Shown here piece by piece: positions 8,140 through 18,756 of a DNA stretch of 64,000 bases. Every line of letters begins with the position of its first letter. Position 1 is the first letter of the stretch. Below the pieces are notes generated by a model. That model saw nothing but the letters and a program-made list of their open reading frames with translations, was not told the origin of the DNA and made no database searches. Origin of the DNA: Clostridium sp. (GTDB lineage Bacteria; Bacillota_I; Bacilli_A; Acholeplasmatales; Anaeroplasmataceae); NCBI GenBank assembly GCA_022010015.1, contig CP091735.1, positions 1,364,001 to 1,428,000 of the forward strand. Direction: 5' to 3'. A program made the translations under genes and the position numbers.

Positions 8140-10012
8140 ATGGCGAATCCAACTATAGAAGAAATATTTGAAAAAACTGACATAGTTGCATTAGTTGGTG
8201 AATATGTACAGCTTACTAAAAAAGGAAAAAATTATTCTGGATTATGTCCATTCCACCAAGAGAAAACACCGTCTTTTACCGTTTCTGTTGAAAAAAAGCT
8301 TGCTCATTGCTTTAGCTGCCATAAGGGTGGCAATCCTGCACAATTTTTAATGGATTTAAAGCATATAACATTTAAAGAGGCTTTGGAAATTCTAGCAAAA
8401 AAAGGCTGGACTTGAGTATCATAGTACAAATACTACTGAAAATACTAAAAAAATTATGCAAAATATTATGAAATTACCAATTTAGCCAAGGAATTCTACA
8501 AAAGAAATTTATTAAAAAAACTGAAAGTGGACAAATTGCTATTGAATATTTGCATAAAAGAGGAATTGATGACCAGACAATAAAAAAATGTTTGATATTG
8601 GTTTGGCTCCAGCAAAAATGGATAGCCTTTATCAAACATTAAAGGAAGCCAACTTTTTAGATATTGATATGAAGGCGATTGGACTTATTAGAAGTAATGT
8701 CGCTAGCAACTATGATATGTTTATTAAGAGGGTAATGTTTCCAATTAAGGATGTAAATGGCAATGTAGTTGGCTTTTTCAGGAAGAATCTATTATGAAGA
8801 TAAAGAGCAGCCTAAATATATAAATTCACCTGAAAGCTTAATTTTTTTAATAAAAAGTGAGGTATTATACAATCTTGATAAGGCCCAGCTTGCAATAACG
8901 AAGGCTAATAGAGTTATTCTTCATGAAGGCTTTATGGATGTTTTTTTGCCTCAGTTAAGGCAGGATTTAATGAAGCGGTTTGCTCAATGGGAACAGCACT
9001 AACCGTTAATCATGTTAGAATATTAAAGAAATTCACTAATAATATTGTTTTATGCTATGATGGAGATAAGGCTGGACTTACAGCATCCAAAAGAGCGATT
9101 AATCTTCTTGAGCAAAATGGTATGCAAATACATATAGTTATGCTACCAGATAGCCTTGATCCTGATGAGTATGTAAGGAAATACGGTGAGCTTGCTTACC
9201 AAAAATATTTCACAGAAAATCAGCTTGATGCTGTTGAGTTTTTATTTAGATATGCCATTAAATTTCATAATTTAAATGATTTTAATGAAGTTGTGGCTAT
9301 GAAGAATGAAATATTTGAAGTGCTTTTAAAAGCAAATTCGGAATCAACTGCTGAGGTTTATTTAGGTAAGCTTGCTTCGAGTCTTAATGTTTCTATTGAT
9401 GCTGTTAAAGCTGATTACAGGAAATATTGTAATACAGCTAGAAACCCAAAAAAATATGTCGAATATATTCCAGATGATAAAAAAAACTAAAGAAAATCAT
9501 TTAGAAGCAAATAATTATCCTAAATCAGATGGAATTAAAGCTTTGATGTTAGAATATTGCTTTAAAAAAATATAAAATATGCAAAAATATGTGGACGCAA
9601 AGATTGATGAATATGATTTAATGCAATTTTTTTAGGAAATGATTTTGCTAATGTGTGGTATCAGCTAATTGATGGCTACTATAATCGCTATGATATATTT
9701 ACAAATGAAAAGTTTGAGGAGTATATTATGGAAAATAAGGATGCGATGAATTCTTATTTGCATTTTAAAAATATTTATTATGGTAATAAAAATAAAGATA
9801 ATCAAGAATTTTGTGATAATGATTTTAATGAATTGATTATTAAGATAATTCGTCTTAATTATGCTTTTAAGCTTAGAGAATGTAAAACTGAAAATGAGCA
9901 AATAGGTGAAGCTCATATTGATAATGTTCAAAAAATGGTAGATATCCTTACTAGTAGTAATAGGTTTGAACGCGCTTGTAAGCAGTTAATTAATGTTAAT
10001 TTAGGAAAGTAG
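8140..10012 (+). CDS. dnaG: DNA primase DnaG (many frame breaks)
   Basis: Replicative primase, about 615 residues when repaired. The N-terminal zinc-binding domain shows CPFHQEKTPSF ... CFSCHKGG. The TOPRIM core has VILHEGFMDV and, about 35 residues on, NNIVLCYDGDKAG with the metal-binding acidic residues. The helicase-binding C-terminus is less conserved. The ATG at 8140 is chosen because GGGGAGG lies 5-10 bases upstream; an upstream TTG at 8125 overlaps that site. At least eight A/T-run breaks (for example near 8403, 8450, 8585, 8785, 8940, 9484, 9570, 9630) explain the fragmentation. It sits between glyS and rpoD as in the macromolecular-synthesis operon. Confidence 0.93.
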
Positions 10013-10021
10013 GAAAATAAT

Positions 10022-11234
10022 ATGGATTTTTGAAACAGCATTAAATGAATTAATTAATTTAGGAAAACAAAACAATGGGTATGTTTTTTTGCTAAAGATT
10101 TATGCAAATATTTTTTTCAGAGGATAGTGAAGAATATGAAAAAAATTGAAGCAGAGCTTGCTAAAAAAATTCAATAGATGTTTTTAGCTGATGAGGATCC
10201 TGAAGGCGTTGAGGAGGATTTTCCTAGTGAAGATAAGGAACCTAAAATACTTGAGGATGAAGAAGAATTTGATCTAGAAAACTTTGATACCCTTCCTCCT
10301 TCTGTTAAGGTTGATGACCCTGTTAGAATGTATTTAAAGGAAATTGGAAAGGTAACCCTATTAACTAACGAAGAGGAAACAGAATATGCTATTACTGTTG
10401 TAAAGGGTAGAGAGGCTAAGGCTAAGCTTGAAAAAGCTATGCGAAAGAACTGAAGAAAATAAAGATGAATATGATGAATTAAAGGCAATGGTTGATAAGG
10501 CCGAAATTGCTAAGGATAAGCTTGTTCAAGCCAATTTACGTCTTGTTGTTTCAATTGCAAAAAAATATACAAGCCGTGGACTTCACTTTCTTGATTTAAT
10601 TCAAGAAGGAAACATGGGGCTTATGAAGGCTGTTGATAAGTTTGATTATAATAAAGGCTTTAAGTTTTCAACATATGCAACCTGGTGGATTCGTCAGGCT
10701 ATAACTCGTGCTGTTGCTGATCAAGCCAGAACAATAAGAATTCCTGTTCATATGGTTGAAACAATAAATAAGCTTCATCGTGTTCAACGTCAATTAATTC
10801 AGGAATTGTTAAGAGAGCCTACAATTGAAGAAATTGCTGACAAAATGGGTATCTCTGTTGAAAAGGTTCAGCAAATTCAAAAAATTCAACAAGAGCCAAT
10901 TAGCCTTGAATCACCTGTTGGTGAGGAGGAGGATTCTTCACTTGGTGATTTCATTTCTGATCCTAGTGCTCTTGACCCATATGAATATACTGCAAAGGTT
11001 AAGCTTCGTGAAGAACTTGATGAGGTTTTATCAACTCTAACTGATCGTGAGGAAAGAGTATTAAGGCTAAGATTTGGTCTTTTAGATGGTAGAATGCGTA
11101 CTCTTGAAGAGGTTGGCAAGGAATTTGGCGTTACAAGAGAACGTATTAGACAAATTGAAGCTAAGGCTTTGCGTAAACTAAAGCATCCTGCCCGTTCTCG
11201 TAAATTAAAGGATTTTATGACTAAGCGTTCATAA
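10022..11234 (+). CDS. rpoD: Primary RNA polymerase sigma factor RpoD/SigA
   Basis: About 400 residues. Region 1.2 is visible as DDPVRMYLKEIGKVTLL, region 2 as HFLDLIQEGNMGLMKAVDKF and KFSTYATWWIRQAITRA, region 3 around RIPVHMVETINKLHR, and region 4 ends with EVGKEFGVTRERIRQIEAKA. It directs transcription from the TTGACA/TATAAT promoters seen throughout this window. The repaired start MDFETALNELINLGKQNNGY begins 10 bases after the dnaG stop. Breaks occur at T/A runs near 10028, 10085, 10115, 10143, 10168 and 10440; from there on the frame is clean. The stop overlaps the trmK start codon. Confidence 0.96.
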
Positions 11235-11876
11235 TGAAAAGAATAGAGTTACTTGCATCTTTAGCAAAGGATAGCAAATGCTTGGCAGATATTGGCTGTG
11301 ATCATGGGTTAATCTCAATCACAGCTGTTTTAAAATATAATGTTCAACATGCATATGCTTGTGACGTAAATCAAATGCCTTTAAATTCAGCACTGAAAAA
11401 TATTAATGCTAATAGCTTGGCTGATAAAATAGAGACTATTTTGTCTAATGGTTATGAAAATGTTTGTTTTGATTTTGACACTACAATTATTGCTGGTATG
11501 GGTGGTGGATTAATAATTGACATTTTTAAGTAATTATATAGACAAGCTTAGAAATAAGAAAAATAATTTTACAACCGAATAAGGATGCTTATATGCTAAG
11601 GGCATTTATGCAAAAAAATGATTTTTCTTTAAATGAAGAATATGCAATTTATGATTATAATAAATATTATGAAATTTTAGTATATGAAAGTGGGAAAACA
11701 TACTTTTCAGATTTAGAATTAAAATATGGACCGCTTTTTAATGAAAAAAATAAAGAGGAAAAATTTTATAAAGAGAATTTCTTTTTAAAAAGAGATGCTT
11801 TTAAATAAAAAGCTTAAAGCTAGCTAAACAAAGTGTAAATATTTGTAATATTCAAAAAGCAAATTGTGGAGATTGA
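11234..11876 (+). CDS. trmK: tRNA (adenine-22-N1)-methyltransferase TrmK
   Basis: About 210 residues, Rossmann-fold SAM-dependent methyltransferase. Motif I is CLADIGCDHGLISI, the acidic loop is ACDVNQMPLNSA and the post-motif region is DTTIIAGMGGGLI, typical of TrmK (YqfN). The rpoD-trmK adjacency is conserved in Bacilli and supports the call. The start codon overlaps the rpoD stop (TAATG). Breaks near 11527, 11580 and 11803 split it. The usual partner yqfO (Nif3 family) is not next to it; an esterase gene follows instead. Confidence 0.88.
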
Positions 11877-11888
11877 TGAGGTTTTTAA

Positions 11889-12632
11889 ATGATGGAAAAG
11901 ATAATGCTTCCAAATAACAAAGACTTTTATGAAAAAAATATTATGTAGATGATTTAAAAAAAGAGGAGTAATTGTAATTGCACCTGGTGGCGGCTATTCG
12001 CATACATCCCCACGAGAAGGAAAGCCTGTAGCATTATTTTTTAATTCCTTAGGATATCATGCTGTAGTAATTAGCTATCGTGAAGAATTAACTAATTATC
12101 CAATTCCTATGGAAGAAGTTAGTTATGTTGTTAATGAATTAAAAAAAGATAAGCTAATTGATAAAAAAATAAGATTATAGGCTGTGGCTTTAGTGCTGGT
12201 GGACATTTAATTTTGGCTAGTCAATTTTTAGGATTTGCTAAATTTAACGGATTAATCATAGGCTATCCTGTTGTTTCTAGTGATGAGAACATTGCTCATT
12301 TAGGATCATTTAGAGATTTGCTAGGTCCAAAATTTAAAGATGAGGAAATGCGCAAGCTTGTAAGTATTGAAAAGCAAATAACTCTTGATGCTCCTGACTT
12401 ATTTTTATGGACAACCCTAACTGATCAAGCAGTTCCTATGGAAAATAGTTTAAAATTAGTTGAGGCTTATCATATGGTAGGAGCAAATGTTGAATTTCAT
12501 TTATATCCTTTAGGAATGCATGGGTTGTCACTTGCTACAAAAGAGACAAGTGGTGGCGATGATAATAAGGTGATTGAGCACATTCAAAGCTGGATGCTGC
12601 TTGTTAAGAATTGGTTAAAATTAAAGTTTTAG
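11889..12632 (+). CDS. Alpha/beta hydrolase, esterase/lipase type
   Basis: About 245 residues. The oxyanion-hole strand is IVIAPGGGYSHTSPREG, the nucleophile elbow GFSAGGH (Ser), the acid region LWTTLTDQAVP (Asp) and the catalytic His lies in YPLGMHGLS, giving a full catalytic triad. It resembles cytoplasmic acetyl-xylan-esterase-like or BD-FAE-like hydrolases of gut Bacillota; there is no signal peptide. Substrate is unknown. The start is either of two adjacent ATG codons behind GATGAGG, 13 bases after trmK. Frame breaks lie near 11935, 11957 and 12170 in A runs. It ends just before a THF riboswitch. Confidence 0.85.
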
Positions 12633-12636
12633 AAAG

Positions 12637-12735
12637 GATACAGAGTAGCTAATTTGCGTTAAGTGCATATTCATGGGAAGTTGGAATATGACGAACACAA
12701 TAATGTGGCGGTAAATTAGCGCGTCCGCTAGTATC
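12637..12735 (+). ncRNA. Tetrahydrofolate (THF) riboswitch
   Basis: P1 pairs GATAC (12637-12641) with GTATC (12731-12735). P2 pairs CTAATTT (12649-12655) with AAATTAG (12713-12719). P3 pairs CATATTC (12666-12672) with GAATATG (12684-12690). The conserved bulge and joining strings AGAGTAG, GCGTTAAGTG, ATGGGAAGTTG, ACGAA and TCCGCT match the THF aptamer consensus as I know it. It precedes a membrane gene and a FolT-like folate transporter, which fits THF control. No terminator follows the aptamer, so translational control is likely. Confidence 0.88.
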
Positions 12736-12758
12736 ATGTGGAACTCTTAAATAACATA

Positions 12759-13345
12759 ATGAAAAAAAGTATTTATGGCAAAAAGGTTGTATTTTTTTCT
12801 TTAGTGCTTTGCTATTTTTTTGTTATGGGATATTTTTATATGCTCATATCTTATTAATAACAACACTAAAAAAAGGTTTTCATTAAATGTTTCTACTACA
12901 TATTCATATGAAGAAGTATTTAATGAGGATAATATTAGGCTTGCTTTAGAAAAATGTTAAAAAAATTCTAAAACAGGGGAAAGATTGATTACTGATAATA
13001 ATATTAATAAGCTAATGAAAAAAATAATTTGCTCATTAAAGAAAAATGCTGATGGTTTTACTATAGCAATTAAGGAAAAAAATACTTGAATTATAACGAA
13101 TCTCGTGCAAAAAAATTTGTTAATAATTTAATAGCAGATGCAAAAGATTAATGATATTATTGAAATTGATTTCTTTAATCCTTATATAGCTGGTGGCATT
13201 TTTTTATGGGAATAGGAATTTTTTTATTTCCTTATTATATCTAATTATTCAATTTAATCATTCAAAAGAAGAATTGAATATTGTTGATAATGAAAATGTC
13301 TTTTTCTTCAATATTTCATATGAAATATTGGATTCTTGCCTGTAA
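12759..13345 (+). CDS. Unknown membrane protein downstream of THF riboswitch
   Basis: Strongly fragmented frame, about 190 residues when repaired. It starts MKKSIYGKKVVFFSLVLCYF with one membrane helix, then a soluble part (KKRFSLNVSTTYSYEEVFNE ... DNIRLALEK ... ESRAKKFVNNLIADAK), a second hydrophobic segment near 13190-13250, and a short charged tail (HSKEELNIVDNENVFFF). The two-helix layout with an outside domain recalls chain-length or sensor proteins, but I recognise no family. It is the first gene under the THF riboswitch and lies directly before the folate transporter gene, so a link to folate uptake is a guess from position. Confidence 0.45.
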
Positions 13346-13348
13346 TAA

Positions 13349-13932
13349 AGGAATAAAAAGTAAAAGATTTATGTATAATCGCTATTTTATTTGCAATGAT
13401 GATGATGTCTAAGGCGATTAAGCTTCCATCAGGATTTACAAGTATGGGGATAACTGCAACATATTTATTTTTTTGCAACAATATGTTGGCTATATGGACC
13501 TATTGTTGGATTATTTATTGGCTTTTTTTCAGATGTGCTTGGTTTCTTTTTTTATTTCCTAATGGCTTTGGCTTTTTAATTTTCCTTACACCCTAAAATG
13601 CAATGCTTAGTGGGTTTATTTATGGAATTTTCTTTTTATAAAAAGAATTACCTTTTTCCTCAATATTTTTTTGCAAGAGTATTAATCAATCTTTTTTTAT
13701 TAATGTGATTTTTAGGAAGCATTTGGTGGATGAATATCAATAATTTAACTATTGAACAAGCGAGGGTGTATTTGTTATTTACATCTTTACCTAAAAAAAT
13801 CTAGTTTATTTGTTTCCACAAAGTGTTGTTCTTTATATTGTCTTCAAGGCTTTAGGAAGAGTATTTATGGCAAGTAATATTTTTAGATGCCAAAAATTTG
13901 TAAAAAAATATTTCAATAATCTAGAAAAATAA
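13349..13932 (+). CDS. folT: Folate ECF transporter substrate-binding subunit, FolT-like
   Basis: About 185 residues with five to six membrane helices. The conserved core is AILFAMMMMSKAIKLPSGFT, then CWLYGPIVGLFIGFFSDVLG, FFLFPNGFGF and MLSGFIYGIFF, matching folate-family S components of energy-coupling factor transporters. It would bind folate in the membrane and dock onto an EcfA-EcfA-EcfT module encoded elsewhere. The THF riboswitch 0.7 kb upstream fits the assignment. The start codon is unresolved: no ATG is in the right frame near the AAAGGA at 13347. Frame breaks at T runs near 13380, 13475, 13550 and 13640 are frequent in this hydrophobic gene. Confidence 0.7.
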
Positions 13933-13934
13933 AA

Positions 13935-13965
13935 TTGCATTAGGATAATTTTTTTATAGTATAAT
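13935..13965 (+). promoter_or_regulatory. Promoter of the SAM-riboswitch operon
   Basis: TTGCAT at 13935 and TATAAT at 13960; the 19-base apparent spacer contains a seven-T run that may be overcalled, so 17 is likely. Confidence 0.55.
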
Positions 13966-13978
13966 ATCTATAGTTAAA

Positions 13979-14101
13979 TATGCCATAATGAGTAGGCGAG
14001 AGACAAGCTCTATGACCCTACAGCAACCATTCCTTGGAAACGGTGCTAAAGCTTGAATGATGGTTCGATAAATATGCCATCATTGATGGCGTATTTTTTT
14101 T
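13979..14101 (+). ncRNA. SAM riboswitch (S-box type, no P4) with terminator
   Basis: The aptamer has P1 (CCATAAT 13983-13989 with ATGATGG 14057-14063), P2 (GTAGG 13992-13996 with CCTAC 14017-14021), a kink-turn-like TATGA, CAGCAACC and GGTGCTAA, as in S-box RNAs. The P2-loop pseudoknot is perfect: CAAGCT (14004-14009) with AGCTTG (14050-14055). P4 is absent, since P1 follows the pseudoknot strand directly. The expression platform is readable: terminator ATATGCCATC-ATT-GATGGCGTAT plus T8 (14072-14101) against an antiterminator AATGATGG (14056-14063) with CCATCATT (14077-14084). Ligand binding should favour termination before priA, fmt and metK. Confidence 0.85.
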
Positions 14102-14111
14102 GGAGGCAGAT

Positions 14112-16492
14112 ATGTTTTGTGAGGTAATTGTTGATGTTGCAAATAAACAAGTTAATAGAACATTTGATTATTTGATTCCTGAGGAATTATCTCAAGTGAT
14201 TTTTGGTTGGGGCTAGGGTTAAGGTTAATTTTTGGACCAAGAATTGTTGTAGCATTTGTTGTGAAGGTTAAGGAACAAACTGAATGCGATTTAAAAACTC
14301 ATAAAGCCTATTTTTGGAGGTTTTAGATATAAATCCGCCACTTAATGAAGAATTTGTTGAACTAGCATACCAAATGTCAAAATATAATTTTTTTCATTTT
14401 ATGCTTCTAATCTTGAGACAATGATACCAGCGGCATTGAAAATTAAGGTTAATAAGATTTTTAACCTGCATTGATAAATCTAAGTTGTCAGATTCATTAA
14501 GGGAATGCTTTGGCAATTCTAATAAAATTTCTTTTTGATATACATACTCAAAAAAATATTTAAAGGAAATAAAAAAAGCAAATAGAAGAGAAAAAAATAT
14601 TACTCTTAGTATTCATTTAAAGAATAATGCTACTATAAAAAAACGAATGAATATATTTTTGTATGTGAATGACTCTATTAAGGCCACTGTTGGTCAAAGA
14701 AAAAAATATTAGATTATCTAAAGGAAATAAATGGTCCAGTTTTTAAAAAAAGATACTTGTAAATGATATGGGTTTTTTTCTCAAGTTTCTTTAAATACAT
14801 TAATAAAAAAATGGTAATGTTAAAGTTGAGACAAAGGATATTTATAGAGAAATCAGCTATCTAAAAAAACTGCTGATAAAAAGAGTATCATTAAATGAGG
14901 AGCAGTTGGCTGTTATTAATGAGGTGGAAAAAAATATAAAGGAAAAAAATCATACCTTTATTTTTAAAAGGGTGTAACGGGTAGTGGAAAAACAGAGGTT
15001 TATATGGAATTGATTGCTAAAGCTTTAAAGGAAAATTTGGATTCAATTCTATTGGTTCCAGAAATTGCCTTAACTCCGCAAATGACTTCTAGGTTTAAAG
15101 CGAGATTTGGTGATTTAGTTGCCGTAATGCATTCTGGACTTTCACCTTTAGAAAAATATGATGAATGGCGTAAGATTACAAATGGTGATGCTAAAATTGC
15201 TGTGGGAGCTAGAAGTGCTATATTTGCTCCATTTAAGCACCTTGGATTAATAATTATTGATGAAGCTCACGAAGATAGCTATATCCAAGATAATAATCCT
15301 CGTTATGATGCTTGTGTTGTTGCTTCAATGCGTAGCCAAAGGCATAGCTGCCCATTAATTTTAGGTAGTGCTACCCCTAAGGTATGCCAATATTATAAAG
15401 CTTTAAATAATGAAGCGACATTACTTGTGATGAATAAAAGAGCTAATAATCTAAGCTTGCCAAAAACTAAAATTGTTTCACTAGTTGATGAGCTTAAGGC
15501 TGGAAATAGAAGCTCATTATCTTTAGAACTTCAAAAGGAAATAATTGAAAATTTAAAAAAATGATGAGCAAACAATTTTTGTTCTTAAATAGAAGAGGAT
15601 TTTTCTTCATTTGTTCAGTGTCGTAGCTGTGGTGAGACAATTAATTGTCCTCATTGCGATTTAGCTTTAACATATCATAAATATGGTAATTTGTTAAAAT
15701 GTCATCACTGTGGATATCAAACAACATTTGTAAGAAAATGTCCAAGCTGTGGAAGTCAGTACATAAAAGAGGTTGGAAGCGGCACTCAAAGAATTGAAGC
15801 TGAGGTCAATCGTTTATTTCCACAAGCTAAAACTATTAGAATGGATAATGACACAATGAGTAAGGCTTGTGACTATGAGGATGCATTTAGCAAATTTAAA
15901 AAAACAAAGAGGCAAATATTCTAATTGGTACCCAAATGATTGCTAAGGGTTTAGATTTTGAAAATGTAACGCTTGTAGGTATTTTAAATGCTGATTTGGC
16001 CTTAAAATATCCATGTTATGATTCTAATGAGATTTGCTTTGATTTGATTGAACAGGTTTCTGGTAGAGCAGGAAGAGGCAATAAGTCAGGAAGAGTCATA
16101 ATTCAAACATATTCAAAGGATCATTATGCAATAACAAGCGCTGCAGCTCATAATTATGAATTATTTTATAATAAAGAAATTGAAAATAGATTAATTAGTT
16201 TTTAATCCTCCTTTTTTTCAAAGCTTATTGAAATTTGTATAAAAAGTAAAGAAAAAATAATAAGCTATGAGGAAGCTAATAAGGTTAGAAGATACTTAGA
16301 TAAAAAAATTTAGACGATTCAAAGATTTTTTTGGGCCTAGTGAGGCAAATATCTTTAAGGAAAAATGATTATTATAATTATTTAATAAATATTCAAACTA
16401 AATCAGATTGCTTAAATGAGACTTTAAGCTTTTTTTAGTGAATGAGTATCAGGATAATAAAAAAATGCAATATTGATATTAAAAGAAGGTGA
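14112..16492 (+). CDS. priA: Primosomal replication-restart helicase PriA (many breaks)
   Basis: About 780 residues after repair. The N-terminal DNA-binding domain starts MFCEVIVDVANKQVNRTFDY. The helicase has Walker A GVTGSGKTEVYMELI, motif Ia ILLVPEIALTP, motif II IIIDEAHEDSY and motif III LGSATP. The zinc module has eight Cys (CRSCGETINCPHC ... CHHCGY ... CPSCGS), then motif V/VI QMIAKGLDFENVTLVGILNA and EQVSGRAGRG. It restarts stalled replication forks. The first 800 bases are badly fragmented (A/T-run breaks about every 100 bases). It is the first gene behind the SAM riboswitch, with GGAGG eight bases before the ATG. Confidence 0.94.
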
Positions 16493-16497
16493 AAAAA

Positions 16498-17405
16498 ATG
16501 AAAATAGTTTTTTTATGGGAACTCCTGAATTTGCTGTTCCAATTTTAGAGGCTTTAGCTCAAAAAAATATGATGTTTCATTAGTAGTATGTCAGGCTGAC
16601 CCCAAGCCTGGTAAATTCCCAGCCGTTAAAAAAAAGGCAATTGAGCTAGGAATTAAGGTGTTTCAGCCACTGAAAATAAAAGATGATTATGAAGAAATTT
16701 TAGCTACTGGTGCTGATGTTTTGATTACGGCTGCCTATGGTCAATTTGTTCCTACTAAGCTTTTGAAGAAGTTTAAAAAAAGTGTATTAATGTTCACGGC
16801 TCCTTATTACCAAAAAGACGTGGTGGAGCACCAATTCAAAGAGCAATTATGGAGGGTGATTTAAAGACCGGTGTAACTTTAATTGAAATGGTTAAAAAAA
16901 TGGATGCTGGAGTCATGTATGCTAAAGGGGAAATTCCTATTACTGAAGAGGATACAGCAGATGATTTGTTTTATAAGCTAAGTATTTTTAGGTAGAGATT
17001 TATTAATGGAAAATATTTGTGATATTGTGTCAAATCATAATTTAGGTATTCCTCAGGATGAAGCCTTAGCAACAATTTCACCAAATCTAACTAAAGAGGA
17101 GGAAAAAATTGATTTTAACAAGAGTGCCTTTTTTGTTGTAAGACAAATTAATGGTCTTTCTAGTAATCCAGGAGGATATATAATGATTAATGGCAATTTA
17201 GTCAAAGTATATAAAGCAAAGGTTTTAAATGGCTATAATGGAAAGCCAGGCGAGGTTGTTTCAATAAATAAGCATTTAGTAATTATGGCATCAGATTCTG
17301 GTGTTGAGATATTAACACTAAAGCCTGCTGGTAAAAAAATTATGCCTGCAAGTAGTTATTTAAATGGGCAAAGGCTTTTTACAAATAGGTGATGTTTTGG
17401 TATAA
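16498..17405 (+). CDS. fmt: Methionyl-tRNA formyltransferase
   Basis: About 300 residues. It begins MKIVFMGTPEFAVPILEALA after repair, with the folate-binding signature DVLITAAYGQFVPTKLL and NVHGSLLPKRRGGAPIQRAI, where Asn, His and a downstream Asp form the active site (VTLIEMVKKMDAGVMY). The C-terminal OB-like domain ends GQRLLQIGDVLV once the T run near 17378 is trimmed. It formylates initiator Met-tRNA using 10-formyl-THF. It starts 5 bases after priA. The usual partner def (peptide deformylase) is not adjacent. Placement in a SAM-controlled operon with metK links it to methionine supply. Confidence 0.93.
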
Positions 17406-17432
17406 TTAATTGCTAGGAAGGTAGGTGGTAGC

Positions 17433-18744
17433 TTGCGACTTGCTAAAATTAAGGAATGGTCGATTTTTCAAAAATATTTTGGTTTTGAAGAAGGTATTGA
17501 TATAACTAATGAAACTCAGGTTTTATTTAGAAAAAAATGTTGTTATAAAGAACATAATTTTTCATTTCAAACCTAATTTATACCTTAATATTTGCTATTA
17601 TATCAGTTGGTGAAACATCAAATTTAGTTTTTAACTATCATTTGCTTTCCAGTGACATTTTTTTAGTAAATAATATGCTAAAGAGAACAATTTTTTTAAA
17701 AAAATAAGGATGATTTGCTGAAGCAGCAAATAGCAATGTATATTTGTTGTTTTTTTATATGTTTTTTTAACAGCAATTTTAATTTATTTGCGTTTAAAAA
17801 AACAAGTAGCTTAGGATCATATCTTGGTGAGGTTGGATATATATTGTTATATTATTCATTAGTTGTTGTATCGTTCTATCAAGATAAAAAAATGTTAAAG
17901 ATTGTTTTTTTCAATGGGTTTTTTTGTAATAGTTACAATTCTTCATTTTACTTTAACCTATAGTATTATTAGTAAGGATTATGCCTCAAGTGTTGTTTTA
18001 TTTGTAACCAAGTTTTTTTGTTTCAAAGGAATTTAAGGACATTTTATTAAGAACTATTTTGCTACTAATATTTATGCTTGTCCTTTATTCAATTGTTAAT
18101 CTATCTGTATATATGCAGGAGGAAAGAAAGCAGGAGCTTATTAAAAGAAGGGCAATTCAAGAGGATTTCACTAATGTAGTTAAAAAAATATTTGATGTAA
18201 CATTGAATAATAAAAAAAGCGATCTAATGATGAAATAGCTCAAATTAATATTGAAGCAATTATGAGTAGAAAGCTTGCTTCTTTAATGGGTATGCCTGTT
18301 GATGTTTGTGATGAAATAAGTAATTTTTGTACAATTCATATTCGTAAATCTGCCTCTTTAAATGAACATCTTAATTATGATAATGAAGAGGAATTTGATG
18401 AATTAAAGTCGCAAACTTTATTGGGTAGTACAATAATTTCAAGATTAGAGCTAGAAAGAAAAAAACTGAAGATATAATAAGAGCTCATATGGAGGGCTCA
18501 AATGATGATGAATTTTTGAGCAGAATGAGAGCAATCCAAAATAATCGTAATTCGCAAATAATTATGTTATGCGAAATGTATGTTTCACTAAGAAGTATAA
18601 AAAGCTATAAAAAGGCTTTTAACCATAAGGTTTCTATGGAAAGATTAACTAATGAATATCGTGTCTATTTTTGATGCAGATATTTTTTTGATAGATTTGT
18701 TAAATTTCAAGATGATTTTGAAAAAAATATATGATGAATGCTAG
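17433..18744 (+). CDS. Membrane protein with degenerate HD-GYP-like cytoplasmic domain
   Basis: About 430 residues. TTG start behind GTAGGTGG. Repaired N-terminal half has about six to seven membrane helices (TLIFAIISVGETSNLVFNYH; LLYYSLVVVSFY; ILLRTILLLIFMLVLYSIV). The C-terminal half follows the HD-GYP fold order: IEAIMSRKLASLMGMPVDVC, LLGSTIISRLELERK, DIIRAHMEGS, SQIIMLCEMYVSLRSIKSYK and RLTNEYRVYFDADIFDRFVK. These align by eye with the phosphodiesterase helices, but the HD pair and GYP loop are missing, so catalysis is unlikely. It may sense a membrane signal or bind a nucleotide. It sits between fmt and the TSCPD gene. Confidence 0.55.
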
Positions 18745-18756
18745 GAGGATAAAAAA

